The notes under the pieces: model-generated | Databases searched by the model: none | Seen by the model: only the letters and a program-made list of their open reading frames with translations | Told to the model about the DNA's origin: nothing | NCBI RefSeq assembly: GCF_037975245.1 | Contig: NC_092576.1 | Location: 37,104,611 to 37,168,610 of the forward strand | Length of the DNA: 64,000 nucleotides | Direction: 5' to 3' | Source: Apostichopus japonicus | Lineage: Eukaryota; Echinodermata; Holothuroidea; Aspidochirotida; Stichopodidae | Program-made: the position numbers and the translations under genes | Part shown: piece by piece, positions 62,301 through 64,000 of the stretch | Layout of the letters: every line of letters starts with the position of its first letter | How positions within the stretch are numbered: the stretch's first letter is position 1

Positions 62301-63846
62301 TCGAAGCTTGTATCAAGTTGAGATTACATTTAAAACTTACTAGAATGATATGGAAGTGTCCTACAACCAGTCAAATTCAACTTAACTCTTGGACCATTCA
62401 TTTGATACTGAGCATATACTAAACTATATATTCAGAATTTGTTTGATTCGTTTGCATTTACAGACTAAGGACCACCATAGTCTGACCAAAATGTGTTCCG
62501 GGACAGTTACTTTGAACACAAATGATACCACAGGATATCATAGGTCTGTTATACTGTTACTACAAATTGCAGCAAGTCAACAAGTAAGATACCGTCATGT
62601 CATGTAATATTGATTTAATATGATTGAAATCCATCATACTTTGTATTTTTTATGTTTAGTGTTAGCTGTTATGATTAATAATCTTCCACGTAGGAAACGA
62701 ATCTGAAATACTGTTATGTATACTGTCACAGGTAAAGAAATAACGTATTCAAGAAGCCTACAATTAACGTAGAAAAAAAAACCTTACAAGGTCAACAGAT
62801 CATTTGCTGAGCAATAATTATTAAGTGACGTAAAAAACAATCAGTCAAATTGCCCTTCGCGAAGTTTGATCAGCAGATGAGGAAATGTGATCTGAAAAGT
62901 GAATATAGTGAGTAAACGATGATATGTTCCAAGTTAAAAGGAAATTATAACACCACGTTCAAATGATGTAATACAAGGAGGTTAATTAGGTATGTAATGT
63001 CTGGTTATGCACATTAGTTGCGTGCATATTATACACAGGGCCAACCAAGTAGCACCGTATTTCGATTCAACACGATCCCTCAACGATAATCTGGTGTAAG
63101 GAACTCAACGAGTTCCATCCATCCGGAGATGCGACATCTTTGTAAAGTTACTAAATCGTCCGAATCAAAATTGATACTCAATTGATCACAGTTTGAATAT
63201 CGTTCCTTAGAGTGCAAATTTGGATGAGTAACATTTGGACAAAAAGCATAGATATCTATCGCAAACTGGTACAGTTCACACTGTCAGTCTGCTAAGAGAG
63301 AGAATCAACTTTCTATGTCTATGATTAGTTGCCTCCTTTTTTATAGTGTATTAATGCATTCTGTGGGTGTCTCTATTTTGTAAGAAACAATATGAGGCCA
63401 ACATAAACGACATGGAATAATAAATTGATTAATATAACGTAACTTCTTGTTCTTAAACTGGTAGAAATATTTGAAATAAATCGCCAAATGTAATGTTGTA
63501 GTCTATAGTATAGTAATTACAGTGTTATGTTTTGGGGGCTTTGTTTGTTGTTCTGGAATATTATGTAACATATACCGCGATGAACAAAATAAACCTTTGA
63601 CTGTGTACAGTTGTCTGGTAATTTCACAAATGTCTTTCCTTAGATCCAGATAACCAGTCTACTGCTGAAGTCATTTAGCTCAGCGGATCAGAATCATCTT
63701 ATCCTGGAAAGTAGGAACCGTGTACCTTTATTGCCCACCTTAAAGGAACTACAAATCAAAACTAACCTTGGAAAAGAATTTACCCAGGACCAAGTTGTAG
63801 GGTTATTTTGCTTTGCACAGCAATGCCAACAGCTGAAGACATTGTC
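52310..63846 (+). CDS. NLR: death-fold, NACHT, repeated C-terminal cassettes (partial)
   Basis: Sixteen exons join without a frame error: 52310-52367, 52716-53021, 54120-55621, 56546-56751, 57090-57169, 57383-57471, 57942-58073, 58485-58687, 59065-59138, 59368-59456, 60213-60332, 60739-60941, 61323-61396, 61624-61712, 62464-62583, 63644-63846. The last ends in phase 2, so the gene runs past the window. The product is over 1,180 residues: start exon (MAANLNPVDIKPDVRK), death-effector-like domain (about 22-106), NACHT ATPase (about 165-480), its helical C-terminal part to 622, then cassettes of 162-169 residues. There is no signal peptide or membrane segment, so it is cytosolic. NLRs of this layout are taken to sense microbial or stress signals and oligomerise through NACHT to recruit death-fold adaptors; the ligand is unknown. 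The start is the first ATG after stops, with a good context (AAGATGG). Confidence 0.85.
52716..53021 (+). CDS. NLR exon 2, death-effector-like domain
   Basis: A 306-nt exon, phase 1 to 1, acceptor TTCTTTTCTCAACAG and donor GTACTG. Residues 20-121 form a helical death-fold segment. The part LLMIRYMEERGQIKPTNILT followed by LLSALKKMCL has the hydrophobic spacing of the last helices of death-effector domains (LF..LEE.G.I...N...L...L). The linker after about residue 106 is polar. A CARD or DEATH assignment cannot be ruled out by eye; a homotypic adaptor-binding role is inferred. Confidence 0.7.
53352..53390. repeat. AT microsatellite in NLR intron 2
   Basis: A run of AT dinucleotides of about 35 bp in the intron between the death-fold and NACHT exons. 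Confidence 0.9.
54120..55621 (+). CDS. NLR exon 3, NACHT domain
   Basis: A 1,502-nt exon (residues 122-622), acceptor CGTTTCTCACTACAG and donor AAG|GTAGTT. Walker A is GDPGYGKST at 200-208, Walker B VIVLDGYDEY at 277-286, sensor-1 VVVSTRSSS at 311-319, and the conserved proline region CQVPMFC at 374-380. A YHKLFAEWYAARYL segment typical of the winged-helix to superhelical part follows. All nucleotide-binding residues are present, so ATP binding is expected. The last ~43 residues, from PDDPKEVVETVK to LLDIASRKK, are homologous to exon D of the downstream cassettes. The ATG inside the intron at 54074 is not the start; the exon is entered at the acceptor in frame. Confidence 0.92.
55622..56545. 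other. Intron with an isolated LRR-like pseudo-exon
   Basis: About 56100-56252 reads in one frame AVLENNGSTLSYLDVSFCQI...CMTGLEVFLSNKTFAN and ends at a consensus donor (AGT|GTAAGT). LSYLDVSFCQI and LEVFLSN have leucine-rich repeat spacing. A weak acceptor (TTCAAAGCAG) precedes it, but its entry phase does not fit the phase-0 end of the NACHT exon, so including it would shift the frame. Read as a relic or an alternative exon from a related NLR. Confidence 0.45.
56546..58073 (+). CDS. NLR cassette 1 (exons A1, B1, C1, D1)
   Basis: A1 56546-56751 (206 nt), B1 57090-57169 (80), C1 57383-57471 (89), D1 57942-58073 (132); phases 0-2-1-0-0; 169 residues in total. A1 has EVTLESGLSLPVLLSIRKL...YGQRCLQLKTLA. 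B1 has LLPLSLTVETLKLNMNSRS. C1 has VFWQLLEYVFQLDVSSGKWR. D1 has VCSGGMALRRTDSRLLQRAN then IQFLEIASRHK. Leucine spacing resembles degenerate ribonuclease-inhibitor-type LRRs, but no canonical LxxLxLxxN/C repeat occurs, so the fold is inferred. This is the most diverged of the three rounds. Confidence 0.82.
58485..60332 (+). CDS. NLR cassette 2 (exons A2, B2, C2, D2)
   Basis: A2 58485-58687 (203 nt), B2 59065-59138 (74), C2 59368-59456 (89), D2 60213-60332 (120); 162 residues, same phases as cassette 1. A2 has SITLENGNHVPALSTLEDIQ and VVGLLCYAQKCQKLKKI. B2 has FIDCLVPLCFPNDSLRPC. C2 is VLWKPGEQELELNFTRGRWM... D2 has KMCSGTVTLNTNDTKEYHRS and ILLLQIAASQQ. Each exon aligns with its namesake in cassette 1. 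It forms the first half of a 2.25-kb tandem duplication. Confidence 0.85.
60739..62583 (+). CDS. NLR cassette 3 (exons A3, B3, C3, D3)
   Basis: A3 60739-60941 (203 nt), B3 61323-61396 (74), C3 61624-61712 (89), D3 62464-62583 (120). Near-identical to cassette 2, with exon C identical in protein. Replacements are few: A3 differs at about seven positions (for example DI to EI, QK to RE, final L to S), B3 at two (R to W, D to E) and D3 at two (KE to TG). All splice sites are intact and no stop is present, so this round looks functional. Confidence 0.86.
62966..63643. other. NLR intron before exon A4
   Basis: No exon or repeat recognised beyond the end of the tandem duplication; it is not similar to the other D-to-A introns. 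Confidence 0.5.
63644..63846 (+). CDS. NLR exon A4 (last in window)
   Basis: A 203-nt exon, phase 0 to 2, acceptor GTCTTTCCTTAG and donor GTTAGT (weaker than its fellows). It reads HLILESRNRVPLLPTLKELQ and VVGLFCFAQQCQQLKTLS. It aligns with A1-A3 but is clearly diverged from A2/A3. A B-type exon entered in phase 2 is expected just beyond the right edge. Confidence 0.83.
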
Positions 63847-64000
63847 GTTAGTAATCACATACCATTTACTGTAATGTTTTTATTCACGTTAATTTACTGA
63901 ACGATAACTTACCAACCAGCAAAATATGGAACTGTGCTCTTAAACAAAACTTTAAGATGGATGATCAATGTATACATAGGCCTACCTATTATTAACGCGT

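Larger units (their letters stand above)
58460..62965. repeat. 2.25-kb tandem duplication inside the NLR
   Basis: Unit 1 is about 58460-60715 and unit 2 about 60716-62965, offset 2,250-2,255 bp throughout, exons and introns alike. Matching intron landmarks include the AATAACAATAAC run (59510/61765), a poly-G run (60029/62286) and CAGATCATTTGTTGAGC. The match stops soon after 62965. High intron identity marks a recent event. Confidence 0.92.

Overview
The window is animal nuclear DNA: AT-rich, low in gene density, with short exons bounded by GT-AG introns, many microsatellites, decayed LINEs and small inverted-repeat transposons. The NACHT receptor with a death-fold N-terminus and the general repeat style point to a marine deuterostome invertebrate, most likely an echinoderm and perhaps a sea cucumber. 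That placement is inferred from family resemblance; no marker gene proves it.

Layout. (1) 1-6833 and 29536-36457 are two direct copies of one segment about 29.6 kb apart. Each carries a ~154-bp minisatellite, a 68-bp satellite and the wreck of a large multi-exon gene ('family P'). The segment is tied to ATG101, the autophagy-initiation HORMA protein. Exons 3-4 lie in the left copy (1116-2093). Exons 1-2 lie just before the right copy (28737-29553), which has lost exons 3-4. (2) 6834-26190 holds tandem repeats, microsatellites, several small TIR elements (one with a perfect 8-bp target duplication), a LINE 3' end, and two well-formed exons of an unidentified plus-strand gene (14128-14204, 16759-16829). 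(3) 26191-29553 is the 5' part of ATG101 with a 115-bp tandem array upstream. (4) 36458-38975 holds the last exons of family P, one of them broken by 41-bp micro-duplication and by a 728-bp TIR element. (5) 39000-52309 is mostly unassigned, with two LINE fragments and a tRNA-type SINE. (6) 52310 to the right edge is one NLR gene: start exon, death-fold exon, a 1.5-kb NACHT exon, then thirteen small exons that repeat as a four-exon cassette A-B-C-D (three full rounds plus a fourth A). It continues beyond the window.

Main biology. The NLR is a candidate cytosolic immune receptor whose C-terminal repeat region grows by whole-cassette duplication. Intron phases run 0-2-1-0-0 in every round, so a cassette can be added or lost without breaking the frame. 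Rounds 2 and 3 are a recent 2.25-kb tandem duplication that includes the introns. The ATG101 locus shows a different process: the minisatellite in intron 2 was seeded from the exon 2/intron 2 boundary, so each unit carries a copy of the exon end and its 5' splice site.

All calls come from reading the sequence by eye; no search or alignment was run.
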